Source: Venturia oleaginea (lineage: Eukaryota > Ascomycota > Dothideomycetes > Venturiales > Venturiaceae). Taken from it: DNA of 64,000 nucleotides. Below, in pieces: positions 46,416-58,640 of this stretch (position 1 is its first letter; every line of letters begins with the position of its first letter). A program made the translations under genes and the position numbers. The stretch spans positions 1,426,001 through 1,490,000 of the forward strand of contig JABMLP010000012.1 in assembly GCA_013176395.1 (NCBI GenBank). The letters run 5' to 3'. The notes beneath the pieces are model-generated. The model did not search any database, was not told the origin of the DNA, and saw nothing but the letters and a program-made list of their open reading frames with translations.

Positions 46416-48059
46416 TTAAGCGGTTCTATGACGCTCTGGGCACGTCCTAGCATTATTTTCACGTGATTGGCATACGCTACACTTTGGTGGTGCTCGTTGC
46501 CGTACCTCGCCTCGGTCCCTAGCCTCTACCTTAGTACGGCTAATTACTTCTCTCTCAATAAGAGATTGAGCCTCAGCCTCTGTAAGAATACCTCCCTTTG
46601 CTATATACAACCGTCGCTTTTCTCTCTTCCGTTTTTGACGCTGGTTCTCGCTTCGCAGCCTCTCATTTTCGTGCGTAAGGAGGACAGCGCTGTGCATCGC
46701 CATTTGGCAACCTTTTACAAGCTGGTTTAAGGCCTGATCCGTCGGAGAGGGAGGGCTCTGCGTACGGCGCTTAAGGTATTGCTTTAGGAGTGTTGTTTGG
46801 TGCTGTAATTGAGTGATATTGTGCGGTGTTTCTAAGGTTCAGGCTGGTCCCTGCGGGAGTAGCTGGGGCGACGGCGTATGGAATTGAGCGTGTAAGAGCG
46901 ATAGTACTCGATCTGGGTTGTAAGGAACGAGTCCTGTAGCTGCAAAACCGCTTCGTAGGTTGTTTTCGTGAAGTGCCTCAGCGCGTGCTTGCTGGTATAG
47001 GGGTAGAAACTCTTGCTTGTCGATATGGTTTACGCCTAGGCTCATTTTCTGCTCGACGAGGCGGCCTTAGGATCGCTTGAGGACTGAAAAGCAGCCGACA
47101 TCGAGGGGCTGGAGTAGATGCGACGAATGAGGTGGCATACAGAGTACAATAATTGAGTGTTCCGAGCAGTATCGGTCAAACTCAGGAGCAACGTGACTAC
47201 CGTGGCCATCAAGTATCAGGAGCCTGTAGCGACCAATTGTACGATCTTTCGTATATTTATCAAATACGTGCTCAAGCCACCATAGGCCTATCTCGTTTGT
47301 AGTCCAGCCGTTTTCGCTCACGCCGATTGCCCAGTCTGGTGGTAGAAGCCCGTTTTCGTACCAAGCTGCTTGGTGCATTACCGCCTCGAAGATAACGAGT
47401 GGTGGGACCGCAAAACCTCGTGCGCAGATTGCCTCAATTACCGTCACCCATTCACGGTTACCTGGCTGCGTGGTCCTAGGTCTCCCTGCCCTATCTGTAC
47501 CCGTTATAACCTTTGCTGTTGAGACTACCCCCATCTGGAAGCCAGTCTCGTCGAAATTGTAGGTATCGTCATCGAGTATACCGTATTTGGCTTTCGTAAA
47601 CTGTACGCGTTCAAACCAGGCTCGAATAAGTACTGGGTCTTCGCACTGAGAACGCTGGTAGTCGTACTTGCGGTTGCACTTTGATTTAATTGAGTCGTGG
47701 CGATTGATGAAGTTGGTAACCCAGACCTTGCCTACAGAGGCAGGTTGCTTGCGTTCAGCGAGTAGAAGACGCGCCATCTCTCGAACAGCAGACGGCCTAG
47801 GTGGCATACCACTTTGGTCCATCGAGAGAATCCATTGTACAAGGGTATCTTCTTCAGTAGGTAAGAGGAGGCGATTTGTAGCAATAGAACCGAGTTTTGG
47901 ATGTACTCCGAGTAGACGGCGTTGTAGGGTCTTTCGCAGGACATCGTACGCGTTTGCAGCGGCTGTGTAAGATCGAAAATCGCCTCGCTTGTAGGCTTGA
48001 GCTGCTAGGTCAAGTCTACCTTCTTTGTACAAGGCTGCTTGCTGTTTTGAGGCTGACAT
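46416..48059 (-). pseudogene. pogo/Fot1-type DDD transposase with two in-frame stops
   Basis: From the ATG at 48059 (MSASKQQAALYKEG) one frame runs 547 codons to 46416. It has an HTH/CENPB-like N-terminus, then a DDE_1 catalytic domain with Asp in YNFDETGFQMG, LLILDGHGSHV and HLLQPLDVGCF (35 residues between the last two Asp). The C-terminus has a coiled coil and a zinc-knuckle-like motif (CSVCQSRENNARTC). Two stops break it: TAA at 47067-47069, where Tyr is likely, and TGA at 46839-46841, where TGG is likely. The second fits a G-to-A, RIP-type change. All motifs are otherwise kept, so the decay is recent. Confidence 0.88.
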
Positions 48060-48143
48060 AGTTGAAAGAAGTAGGTGAACGAGTCGAGTTCTGGTGGGGC
48101 GGGCCACATGTATATGCGGGCCACTTGCCTATAAACTACGTTA

Positions 48144-48935
48144 CACGGGTCCTAACTTTAGTTTCGAGGTGTGATTTTCTTGCAAGTCATGGATTCAAGC
48201 TTTCCGTTACCCGTCGCCGTTGAGTTCGGTCGACAAGGATCAACAAGGCTGAAACGGATTCGCGCACATAGAATATAATATTTCTCCACCTCGAATGACA
48301 CGGTGTGGGTTTGGACGCTATACAGTTCTTTCAAAAGTGTCCACAGTAACGGATAAGGCAAGCAGTCATTCTGAGTACTTTGATATTGGTCCCGCAGTTT
48401 ACTACTTCCAGCTTTCCTCCCACATTTTCAATCGTAAGTAACATCGAACACAATGGTGGTAACTTTCGTTCCACTGTGCAGATATGCTTCTTCTGCACTC
48501 CAAACGATCATTACAGCGTCAAATCTTCTAAGCCGAAGCTGCCATCGTTCTTGGGAGATGCGGACTGGCTTGTAGTGCTGCTCCTCCCTTCCTCAGCACC
48601 GCTTGGCTGATCAGAATTGGTGGTTTCTGGAGGGCAATGTGTAATGTCAACTTCAGGGACCATTGGTTGATATCGATGATGTTCCACACCTTTTCACAGC
48701 TCTGATGTCCGCACTGGTAACGACTGTGTTCCCCTTTAGAACGCAGTTCAACTCGACGAGACCACACAGGTGCGGGCTCAGGGCCCTATAGAGCACCAGC
48801 TCTGACATAGGTTGGCCGGCATGACGAAAAGAAGTGAAGGCAGCTATGAGCGTCTCAACAGCGAGTTGAAGCTTCATGCGTACCCCAGTCTAAACGTTCT
48901 TTGCGTTTTTGGCTGAGGTCGGTGGCGGGCAAACA
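48144..48935. other. Intergenic region, no gene supported
   Basis: Short frames occur on both strands, and one (48653-48877, minus) may be a decayed piece of the next gene. No domain is seen. Confidence 0.35.
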
Positions 48936-49451
48936 TCAAGGCTGTAGCGCTCGTGTTGGTGCACGAAAAATATAAAAATGATGGCATGACTCACATCCTC
49001 TATATCCAGTCTGTGTAAACGTTAGCAAACTGGTCAGAGTAACCTTGATGGGAACGAATTCCAGAATTAGGTATTCTTGATCAGTCACGAACTTGTTCCT
49101 CAGGTCGTCGATATCCAGATGGCGGAGCAACGTGCCAAAATGGAATATCCAGGTAATGGCGGAAAGGCGAGCAATATCAATGCCATAAATGAGCAAGCTA
49201 TGAAGAATTTTTCCAGTTGAAAAAGATTGCTTCTTAAGATTGTCTACTTTCTTCAGCGCCCACTCCTCAGCCTGCTCTCGGTTGTTGAAAGCAGAGATGA
49301 ATGGACTTTGCATACCGCTGTACCAGTTCAAGTGATGTATCAAGGCCTGTCTGAAGTCTTCTGTCGTTTCCAGTATGGTCTGGCTGGCTGCGACGAGGAA
49401 TTGGTCGCTGTCATCGTTCTGTGCCCTCGAGAGCAATTGTTGGTTCTCCAA
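48936..49451 (-). pseudogene. DUF7587-like protein, partial or mis-spliced
   Basis: The minus frame contains FRQALIHHLNWYSGMQSPFI and SAFNNREQAEEWALKKVDNL, which match my memory of DUF7587 proteins, a family much expanded in Pezizomycotina. Residues LLIYGIDIARLSAITWIFHF fit its second half. The frame has no ATG at its head: it opens at TTG 49451 after a TAG. The first exon must therefore lie upstream or has been lost. No function is known for the family. I treat it as a fragment, but an intact spliced gene reaching to about 49,560 is possible. Confidence 0.5.
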
Positions 49452-49947
49452 AGTGATGGCGGAAAACTATTGGTCTTGCATGAATAGCCATCGAGGAAGT
49501 TTGGTTTTTCTGTTTGACGTGTTGAAATCTAGAGAGGTGTAGAGGATGCATACGGGTTGACAGGCTTCACCGTTGGTGTTGGATATTACCGTCCAACAGA
49601 GAGATATTCGACCTTACCATGATATCAACCTGAATGTTGCATGTGTCGGAGTGTGAGACTTCTAGGTGCTGGGCTTCGTGTTTCAAAGAAGAAAAGCTAA
49701 TAGTGTGAAGGATTGAATTAGGTGTGTCTCGTACCTTCTAGCGGGCAGAAGTCTTGGTCAAAATGGGACTAGAAGCTTCTGTCAAGAGATCGTCGCTGCT
49801 ATTGTAGTGTTGTTGAATTTGGCCACTGCAAAGATACTCCGCTCTGCTTAAAGATTAGCAGCATGTGCAAAGTGAATAACACAATCGTGAAGACCAGAAA
49901 AACTTGCGTGTGACGGTTAATTCGTGAACCCATCTGACCCAATCCAT
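49452..49947. other. Intergenic region, no gene seen
   Basis: It may contain the missing 5' exon of the DUF7587-like gene. No other feature was recognised. Confidence 0.4.
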
Positions 49948-51803
49948 CTAAGACTTGATCATGTCCTCATCAACCTCCCATCCTTCCCAGGTTGGCTCAT
50001 CGAATCCATTCGGCCTCGCTTGTCTAACCCATCCATTCCATGTGCCCTCAATCTCAACAACAGGACAAACATATCTGACGTCAGCTTTGAAACCCTTACT
50101 GTAGGACGCTCTCGTAACGTCGCGATGCTTGTTTGCTCCGTTCCCATTTCCCTCCAATTTACACCTGTCATCAAAAAGCTCTGGATGAACGTTCCTCATT
50201 GTCTTCAAACTCCTTCGTCCAACCTCGTCGACGCTGTCGAAATGGCGCAGGTCAAAAAATTCGGGATCGTGGACACGTTTTAGCTCCTCCTGCAAGCTTT
50301 GCTCATAAATGCCCAGGCTGAGGAGGAACATGTCGTACTGGCACAAACTCGTCGCACCAGAGTATGATCCACCGTACTTCGCTCTTTTGTAGAGCCCCGT
50401 CAGCGCAGCGATAGTGCCGATACACCCAGTTCCATAGTCGCTCATCGGGAAAGGCGGCACGACAGGTTCGTCCAAACCCATGAACCAGCCCTGCTCCCAA
50501 GCAATACCAGTCGCACAATCAGCGATTTGTTGCCACCCCGGCCTCGATGCCCAAGGTCCCTTATTTCCGAAACAGTTCTCGGCGACGTAGATTATGCCCT
50601 TTCCTCTGCTCTTTGTCAATTCGACTAATGCCTGTGGTCCATATCCCAGTCTTTCCAATGCGCCAGGACGATATCCGTCAAGCACAACATCAGCTTCATG
50701 TAGTAATTTTTCGAATGCTCTCCGACCTGGTGTGGTCTTGAGATCGAGGTCGCAAGTGTGTTTCCCAAGATTTACGTCTATCTGGAAGAACGGGACGTCG
50801 CTGAGATTAGGAGAAGTGACTTTTATGACTTGTGCACCGTATTCTGCCAGGCCTTTGCCTATCGAAGGTCCAGCTATGATGCGGCATAGTTCCAGGACTT
50901 TGATTCCAGCCAGAATTTGCGGTTTGGGGGTTTGGGACGGTGTGGGAGTGAAGGGTACGGGAGGAGAGGAGGATTCGAGGGTAGTAACTGTCCATGGTGG
51001 CTCGGAGGTCAGGACCTTCCCCTGTGGAATGGTTAGATGCATTCAACGAGTGTACGATGTGCAACATACATGTTCGGTTGCTTTGAACTCCTCAGGTTTC
51101 AAGCAACTGACACCTGCCTGCTTGTGCTTCTTGTTTAAGGCCTCCAACTCCTCCAACGTAAACTTCTTGACATGCCCCTCGATGGTGTTTATGCATTCAT
51201 GGTAGTCTGTCAATTCTGGATTATGTCCTGGAAGACCAATCATCTTGAGGGCCGTCGTTGCCTCTAGTGATCCATGTAGATGAAAGTATCTCCCAGCCTC
51301 TTTCGTCTCATACAGGTTTGCTGATAAGCGACGGTACCCATTTGATTGGGCAGCTTTCAGATCGGTATCTGTGGAGATCAGCAAGAGCTGCAATGGATTA
51401 TCTGTTCGAGTATACCTTTTAGTAACGTCTTTGCGTTGGGGTTGGCCTTGTCGAACCCTCCAACCGTGGCAAGATATGCCGAGAAGAGAAAGCATGATGC
51501 TCTTTCAAGGTCTACAACGGCACTCCTGTCCTTCTCTCCCAGAACTAGGCTGGCTATAGCTGAAGCTACCCCTGCTTCGACTGCTTTGAGGGCACCCATT
51601 GCCTCTGTTTCCTTGAAAGGACAGGGAAAATCCGGCGTCCCAGTGTTTACTGTAGTAAACTGAACGCTTTTTACCATTGGCATACACTCAAAGGGTATCT
51701 CGGTCTTGGCCACTTTGAGAAGTATCTCCAATGCCCTTTGAGTCTCTCCCAGCATGGAATATGTGGGAGTAGAGAACGCCTTGGAGGAGTTACTTATCGC
51801 CAT
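49948..51803 (-). CDS. CoA-transferase family III (CaiB/BaiF) enzyme
   Basis: Exons (minus) are 51803-51416, 51368-51070 and 51021-49948, with introns of 47 and 48 bp, giving 586 residues. The N-terminal half carries the first part of the fold (DTDLKAAQSNGYRRLSANLY; FHLHGSLEATTALKMIGLPG). The typical core begins near residue 265 (LAGIKVLELCRIIAGPSIGK), followed by AEYGAQVIKVTSP and ADVVLDGYRPGALERLGYGP. Family members move CoA between carboxylic acids or racemise 2-methylacyl-CoA. The length above 500 residues matches the two-domain fungal subgroup. The substrate is unknown. Confidence 0.9.
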
Positions 51804-52784
51804 ATTTGGTCGGTATCTTGGATGAACTGGAAGAGGGAAGAAGGTGAGTATGAGTGATGAAGGCGTCAAGATAGGGGAGAAACTTCAAGAAGCGTTATCC
51901 GTTGTGTTTGGCATACCCGTCGGATATATTGTACCAAAAGTGGATAGCTACAAATCCCGAATCTCGAGCATCTATTACCACTAGTCTTTCCATCGGAGAG
52001 ATGGCGGCCTAGGCTCCGTTCCCAGGAGGATAAGTAGTCGAGTATGGATTTTGGAGTGCGCTGCCCGATGGCCAGCCAGGCTTGTGAGAACCGATCGGCA
52101 AATCCATTCGGGGACAGCGACACGATCCGCGAGGAAACGTTTCACCACAGGGAGCCTCGGCAGCATGGCCCAGCAAATGCTGCTGAAGGTAATCCAGACT
52201 CCAGAGAGGTTTTCGATGTTCGCGACAGTCGGGGCGCGGCTACAGTACAGCTACCAACTCAGTTGGCACAAGATGTGGTGCAGTATCCGATGGCAGATGT
52301 GGATGTTTCATATGTTTTCATGTCCTTCTTCGTCCGACGGGTACTCTGCGTCTGGACAGTGAAAGTACTATACGTAGGGCTGAATGATGCGAATCACAAC
52401 TCACGGGCGCAGACCGGCATCGAACCCTAGCCGTTATTTCGTACCGTACCGTACTCCGTAGATAACCATGTCGGCCTGTAAATCATACACGTCACACGTG
52501 AGATGCTGCTCGCCTTCTTCTTCGAACCATCAACATCGACCAAGCCGTGGCCGTGATACTGCGGTCGGGTTGTCTACTGCTGGCCGCCAGTCTGACAGCA
52601 GCAGCAGCAGCAGCAGCCATTGCCTTCTCCGCGTCATTTCCGCATCGTCACTTCGCGTCTGGATGCAACGCGGAAGAGGTCTCTATCCGAAGTCATTTTA
52701 CCCACGCCGCGGCACATTTCTGAGCTCCACTTCCATCGTGAGCCAGCCGACGAACGACAGCTGTCGAGGCCGCCAAAGCAATCC
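51804..52784. promoter_or_regulatory. Divergent intergenic region with CAG microsatellite
   Basis: This separates the CoA-transferase gene (minus) from the Zn2Cys6 gene (plus), so both promoters lie here. A pure CAG run of about seven units sits at 52596-52617, inside the likely 5' UTR of the regulator. Small frames around 52044-52430 are without domains. Confidence 0.5.
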
Positions 52785-55706
52785 ATGACTCGGCCAAAAG
52801 TCCCGCCAGACCAGCGCCAGCGGATCGCACAGGCTTGTATTAGCTGTAAACGTCGGAAGCAAAAGGTACTACTGCTTTTTTCGCATCCGACTCCGTCTGC
52901 TCCAATGGCAACGCCTGTCGCTGTCTGAGCTTGCTACCCAATGAGCAAAGATGCATCCTCTATCAAAATTTATACCATCATCCCTTTCCACGGCCTCCAC
53001 CTTCCTCGACCATTACTACCCATTCCCATGCATATCCCACTTCCGACGAGCACAGAGGTCAAGCTGACATCAAATCATTAGTGCAATGGCCGGACTCCAT
53101 GTGCAACGTGTGATAAGCGCGGTTTCCAGTGCATCTACTCCGACCGGCAAGATGCAGTCTCGCCTCCTGATCGTGGTGATGGTGTAGCACAACGTCTTGC
53201 CAAAAAGCGAAGGACGGAACATGATCTGAATGGTCGTCACTCAGCTGCAGACGAGGACAACCGCAGCTCACTGACAAACGCGTCTGGCCCGCTTCATGAG
53301 TCCTCACTTTCTTTTCAATCACACAGTTCGATCGCTCCTGCACAGCAATATCGACCTACGTCTCTTGGCAACTTCAACTTCCAGTTCGCCAATAACCGGA
53401 CGTCCCAGCTTGGTCCGACTTCGACAAACTCCTCCAAGCCTGCCGATGAATCTGCGCGAGATGCAGCTTTATCTTTGCAGCAATTCTCTGCCCCTAGGGC
53501 CGATCATCTGGCGACAAAAAGTACGGCTGGTGCACCCGCTGGTTCAGCCGGTATGGACGAGGAGACCATTGTATATTCTCAGACCAGGATGCTTCAAGAT
53601 CCAACTGGACGACTGCTATACGTTGGCGACTCGGCCACGCTTTCCTTCTTGCAGCTAATCCGCATGATGGTTGAATCCGTGGCAGGACAGTCAAGTTTTA
53701 CAAATGACCCAATGCGGCACAAAATAATGGAGAGTCAATTCTCCCTTGAGTCCACTACCCGACGTTCGCTCTTGATACCTCATAAAACAACTGCTAAAAT
53801 ATTAGCTGACTCCTTTTTTACAAATGTAAGTACGACCAACACATGTGCCCACCAGAACTAATAACGACTTCAGACACACGGAATGGTTCACTTGTTCAAC
53901 AGTGATACATTCTTCCGCGCCATAGAATCAACATATGCTGAGCCGCTATCAGCTGAACCGACATGGCTTTGTGTCCTGAATCTAGTTTTCGCTATTGGTC
54001 TTATGCTGGCAACACCGGCTCCAAAAAGCCATGAAGAGGAGATAGTCGAGAGTTTACGGCAAGAACATGTCGATCGCGCCGAGGTTTTTTACTTGAACGC
54101 TAAGAGCCTCAGCGACCCTATCAATGGTCTAGAAGACGCAGACTTTTGGTCTGTGCAAGCTTTGCTACTCATGACAGTCTACATGCTCACCAAGTCCAAA
54201 CGGAATACGGCCTTCGCTTTGCTGGGAATGGCGATACGGTCTGCGTACGCGCTTGGACTCCACAGAGATGAAACTCTGAGCATATTCCGCTCTGAGGAAC
54301 AAGTAAACAGGCGCAATGTTTGGCGGTCACTTTTTGTGCTGGATAAATTCCTTTCGTGCTCCCTGGGACGACCACCAGGAATCTCTGAGGATGACTGTGG
54401 AGCAGACACACTGAAGCCGCGGGATACGGTCGATGGTTCAGATAATTATAGCTTCATGCAAGCCTTGCCGGGAGTAACAAAAGAGAGCCTCTTGGAGATG
54501 GATAGCCTAGAGGCTGCAGTTCGAAGTTGCCAGGTTATTGGCATCATGTTGCGAAGCATATACCAGCAGCGAAAAGTCAGCACCAAACTTGCTCAGGAGA
54601 TTGCGAATATCTGTTGGGAGTGGCCCAAGGCCTTGAATCCTCTGCTGGAGTGGAAGAATGCACCGGCTGCAAGCCCCTACATTGGAATCGCTATCATTCA
54701 CGTCAACCTCCTCTACTGCCATTCAATCCTCCTTCTATCCCGGCCTTTCTTCCTCCATATTCTGAATGATCGTCTGCAGCGAAATCAGCCAGATATGAAG
54801 AGCGGAATTCGTTCGCAACGAAATCACGCGAACATGGAAAGGTTCACCGAAGCATGCGTGATATCATCGTCGCATACCATCAAGTTGGTTCAATTAGCCT
54901 ATGATGCTGGATATCTTCCCCGGCGCAACCCATTCATCACGTACTTTTTGTTTGCAGCAGCCCTGATCATCATGGCCAATGAATTCGCGGAGCTTGTCAA
55001 ATATCCTCTTGGCGACCAGCACATGCACAACTCGATCTCGGTCATGGAATACTGCGCCAAAACAGATCCGCAAGCAAAACGTTTGCTCTGGATATTAAAA
55101 GCATTCCGTGATGTCGTTCTCCAGCAGCGCGAGCGTCTTGCTCGACGGCGGCAAGAAGCCAACCAACTCCCACCTTTCAATCTCAAAGCCAACATCAACC
55201 CATACGGCCCGGCTGGAGGTACCTTGTCGCCAATGACCAGCACTGCACCTCTTGGGCAGGCGACCGTGACCCTGCCATCTGTCACCACTCCTTCAATTTA
55301 CTCACCGCGAACCGAGTTTCACCAGGCTTTAAACAACAGCACGAACAATCTTTCCGCAACTCTGAATTCTCCACAGCTCTCGGTTCCACAGACGACGCAA
55401 CCGATTGAGCCATCTCTGGCTTCTCCCGCACCGCCCAACCCTCTATCCCCAATTCCAGACCACAATCTTTCTTTTGGAAATATCTTTGACTTCTCAGCGC
55501 TAACAGGAGATCGGAGTGTTTCAGGAGAGTCCAGTGGCGAAGATCACAACATCGACTTTGACGCCCTCTGGGGAGCCTGGCCAACGAATACTCCTGCCAT
55601 TGGTTTGCCAAAAGCTGGCCCGGCTGAATTTACCAGTGCCGTGCCCAATGATGTCCAAGGTGCTAGCGACTCTTCTGTTCCCCTTTTCGGCATGTTGCCA
55701 ACCTGA
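52785..55706 (+). CDS. Zn2Cys6 binuclear-cluster transcription factor
   Basis: Exons are 52785-52865, 53082-53825 and 53874-55706, with introns of 216 and 48 bp, giving 885 residues. The cluster is formed only after splicing: Cys18, Cys21, Cys28, Cys34, Cys37 and Cys44 (CISCKRRKQK joined to CNGRTPCATCDKRGFQC), with CX2CX6CX5CX2CX6C spacing; intron 1 lies directly before Cys28. A Ser/Asn-rich region follows, then a fungal-specific transcription-factor domain from about residue 275 (HGMVHLFNSDTFFRAIESTY; SAYALGLHRDETL; WRSLFVLDKFLSCSLGRPPG). The C-terminus is Pro/Ser/Asp-rich and likely activating. Target genes are unknown; the divergent CoA-transferase is a candidate by position only. Confidence 0.93.
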
Positions 55707-56229
55707 CCGAAGATATGTTTCGTTCCACGGCAAATAAAGGCGACATCGCAAAAGTAGTGTACTTTTTGGCAAGTTAGACATCTGGCGTTGAAAATGGTGA
55801 GCGCGGCTGTTCTTTCCATAGTATCTGCTCATGATACCCTTTCTTTGTACAATTTTATCTAGATGTATCTTTCTCTGGGAATCTGACCAATCTGTGTCTA
55901 TGTGTACCGCGACGCTGTTGAAAACAGCAGATCATGGCTTGTTCATAAAATTTGTTGCTATCGGTGAGATTTAAAGTGAGGTGGGTAATTGGAGAAGAGA
56001 CACGTCCGTGAGCACTGCTTCTCTCACTACCCATAGCTATCAAGCTTTGAAATAACCTAACTCGAATTCGGATTACCATCAGGTCCAAATTTCTTCATCA
56101 TGTCGACGATTTGGAGCAATTACTTTGTTCAAATACTTTCAAAGGCCTTCTTCGCATGGGTTCAGCCTCCTGATTCCATGACAAAATGACGAGTTCTTTC
56201 CCCCCCGGATGATCAACCCCTTCCAATCC
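55707..56229. other. Intergenic region, no gene seen
   Basis: This is the 3' flank of the transcription-factor gene. Minus-strand frames at 55521-55832 are antisense shadows. No RNA or repeat was recognised. Confidence 0.45.
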
Positions 56230-56510
56230 TCAATGCAACGCAATGTATATCGTTCCCGATAGCATGAAAATCGCCAGGGAGAACAAGAGTCCGACGTGCT
56301 CCTCTTCTCCGTGCATCAACGTGCGATGGAGCCAGTACAGGTATATGTAGCAGGCGATGAGGATGGCACGGTACCGGTTTGTTTAATATGCTACCTGGAA
56401 GATCTCGTAACAACAGGGTAGACTTACATCATGAGACCTTCGTGTCGACGAGCGCTCCAGAAGAAGTCGTCGACGTGGTCGAGGAGGGAGGTGATGGCGC
56501 GGGAAACCAT
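56230..56510 (-). CDS. Putative small membrane protein, splicing unresolved
   Basis: An ATG at 56510 starts MVSRAITSLLDHVDDFFWSA and ends at a good GTAAGT donor (exon 56510-56428). Downstream on the minus strand, from about 56376 to 56230, is a frame with two hydrophobic spans (AILIACYIYLYWLHRTL and GLLFSLAIFMLSGTIYIALH) and a stop. No AG acceptor joins the two in frame: candidates at CTTCCAG and GTAG give the wrong phase or a stop. Either the acceptor is mutated or a sequence error exists. I do not recognise the family. Confidence 0.35.
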
Positions 56511-56525
56511 GTTGTTGTGGTGGGG

Positions 56526-56552
56526 ATAGTTGGATTGATTGATTGATTGATT
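56526..56552. repeat. GATT tetranucleotide microsatellite
   Basis: A run of about six TTGA/GATT units lies just upstream of the putative small membrane-protein gene, in its likely 5' UTR. Confidence 0.7.
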
Positions 56553-56975
56553 GCGATGGGTTATATGTTGTTGAGGATGTGAGGGCGCGGGGGCGGTGGA
56601 GGTTGTTGTTCTTTCGTGAGAGTTGTGGGAGGAAATCTGCAAGGCTAGTAGTTGGGGTATCCTGATCTATCATTTCATTTCTCCAGGCAACGAACGAGAA
56701 GGGTATTACTTCAAGTTAATATCATTGTCATTGATATGCTACCGGATTTCGAGCCTATTGATTTGCTCTTGCGGTGCCATTGACGCTCTGATAGTCATAA
56801 GCTTATCCTCCACGCCTCCAGAAGCCTCAGTACTTCTTCTGATGCTTGGAGAAGATCATCTACTTCCACCCATGGGCCTACCAGTTCTACGCTTTCCGCC
56901 AATACCAAACACCCCCTTAGATTCCCTCCTCCATCTGAATCACGTCTCTGTCCTCCCGCTCGGCATGAAGCCAGC

Positions 56976-57307
56976 CTAAACGCAATCCTCAAATAGCTCA
57001 ATGGAGAATACCGCTTGGCGGAACAGGTAGCGGAAGAAGGCAACGCCGCATACTTTGCATACGTTAGCAAAGCGGACTGTCGAGTGAGAAGGAATGGCTA
57101 TATCATACTGGCGAAGCAGGCGAGGGCAGGGAACAAGACGATGGTGATATTGATGTCGTTCCGCTTTCTGGTTATGTACTGCAGAGCACTGAAGAGGACG
57201 AAGAGCTCGCAGTAGACGCCTTGTGGATGCATTAGTGTGTATTCTCGTAGCATGAGAGATAGGACTTACCTCAGGAGACGCAGGAGTGCTTGTAGTGTGG
57301 ACATCAT
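56976..57307 (-). CDS. Putative small multi-span membrane protein, exon 1 phase unclear
   Basis: Exons 57219-57109 and 57052-56976 join perfectly over a 56-bp intron (GTATGA, GCTAAC, AAAG). They encode hydrophobic sequence (VYCELFVLFSALQYI; TIVLFPALACFAICGVAFFR) ending at a TAG at 56976-56978. The likely first exon, ATGATG at 57307 to 57270 with a strong GTAAGT donor, is one base out of phase with exon 2. A weaker GTCTCC donor 10 bases earlier restores the frame and gives MMSTLQALLRVYCELF. The protein would have about 70 residues. The family is not recognised. Confidence 0.4.
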
Positions 57308-58188
57308 GGTGATTGCTGTTTGTGTATGGATGTGTGTGATACAATTGGTGGTGTTTAATAGTCTGTTACTTTCTTGGTGGGGATTGTTAGTGGAGGTAGA
57401 CCTTTTTGCTAGATTTCCGTAAACAGAACTTGATGTCTCTATCCAGAAGCAATTGACTCTCACCACATACCAATACCCTATTATCATGGAACAATTTTTT
57501 TACTGATCCCTTCACAATACCATGCAAACCATTTCCACCGCCACTGATCACAGCTTCGAGACTAGAGCGGCTTTTCGTTTGCGCTGTCAGGGATAATATC
57601 GATATTGCATTTCACGACATCAACCTTCCACGATGAGTGTCACTGACAGCCCTGGACCTACCCTCTATCTTACGCCGACGATATATCGGATGCCTTATAC
57701 ACACCCTACTCGGTTCAAAGCCTACTTTCAAACGAGTTGGCGACAGAACGCTGAGCAGCTCGTTGCAGGTAACAGGACGCCTCAGAACAGCAAAGCCCAT
57801 CCATTATCAGATCGCATGATTTGACAACGAGGAGAGTACAGGGCTAATGACTAGGAGTTGCTGCAATGCTCTAGCAGGTCGGGAAGTTTGCATCGCCGGT
57901 TTGTCAGTACAATTTGCTACTTTTGGTGGCGGAAGCGTGACCTTTTGAAAATTTCGCAGACATCCCACAATCAAACCACCACCACCCTTCTACTCTCTAA
58001 CTCCTCCATGAAAGAGGATATACTCAGACCTCCGACGACGTACTCTCGTTTCTTCAGCGGTGTGGCCCTGGGTCAAGTGTCAACGGCGCGTTCACGTCCA
58101 CCTCTCCTGAGCAGGCTGGCATCAAGCACTCCAAGGCGCGGCGGCTGCATCAAATCGACTACCCAGGAGGCAATCTGCATCACTCCTA
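57308..58188. other. Region upstream of the snoRNA-like array
   Basis: It should contain the promoter and first exon of the array's host transcript. Frames at 57633-57824 and 57858-58235 are short and domainless. No C/D motif pair was found here. Confidence 0.4.
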
Positions 58189-58406
58189 GTAAGTCTCGCA
58201 CAATCCACTTCCATTTTACCCCATCTCTGTTCTGATGGAAACCTGATGCTCACCTTTCCGACGCCTTGCGCTCAGTCATCAAGCATCGATGGGGAAGGAG
58301 ACCAACCTTCCTGTGCCCTTAGTACAGCGGCCGCACGGGACGCCATATTCCACCTACCTTGGAAACGACTAGTAAGTTTGCCCAGTCTCCAGCCCAGTCC
58401 ACATAC

Positions 58407-58485
58407 CTGCGATGATGATTAAATTCTTGTTTCCGATGTTTGCTACTGGGTAGCAAACTGAAGACAAATGTACGCGATTGAGCAG
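58407..58485 (+). ncRNA. Box C/D snoRNA-like unit A
   Basis: C box ATGATGA is at 58412-58418 and a D-like TTGA at 58478-58481. The terminal stem is CTGC/GCAG. Internally a D'-like CCGA precedes the hairpin TTTGCT...AGCAAA and a C'-like TGAAGA. The C box starts 40 nt after the GTAAGT donor. Confidence 0.6.
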
Positions 58486-58640
58486 CATTGCTACGCCCTC
58501 ATCACTCCCATACCCTCGGTGACGCCGCGCTGACGAGGCTGCAAACACCCCATCCACACAGAATAATCCTAACGACGCGACTGAAGCGACCTACCTTGAA
58601 GACGACTCAGTGAGTTTGCTCCACTTCCCTCCCTCCTCAC

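Larger units (their letters stand above)
46040..48141 (-). mobile_element. pogo/Fot1-type DNA transposon with near-complete transposase
   Basis: The right TIR (about 48094-48141) and left TIR (46040-46045 continued at 46306-46350) pair over about 50 bp (ACGTAGTTTATAGGCAAGTG from the right end). TA dinucleotides flank both ends (46038-46039 and 48142-48143). The left TIR is split by a 255-bp solo LTR. The TIR starts ACGTA like that of the neighbouring element, which marks related families. Without the LTR the element is about 1.84 kb. Confidence 0.88.
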
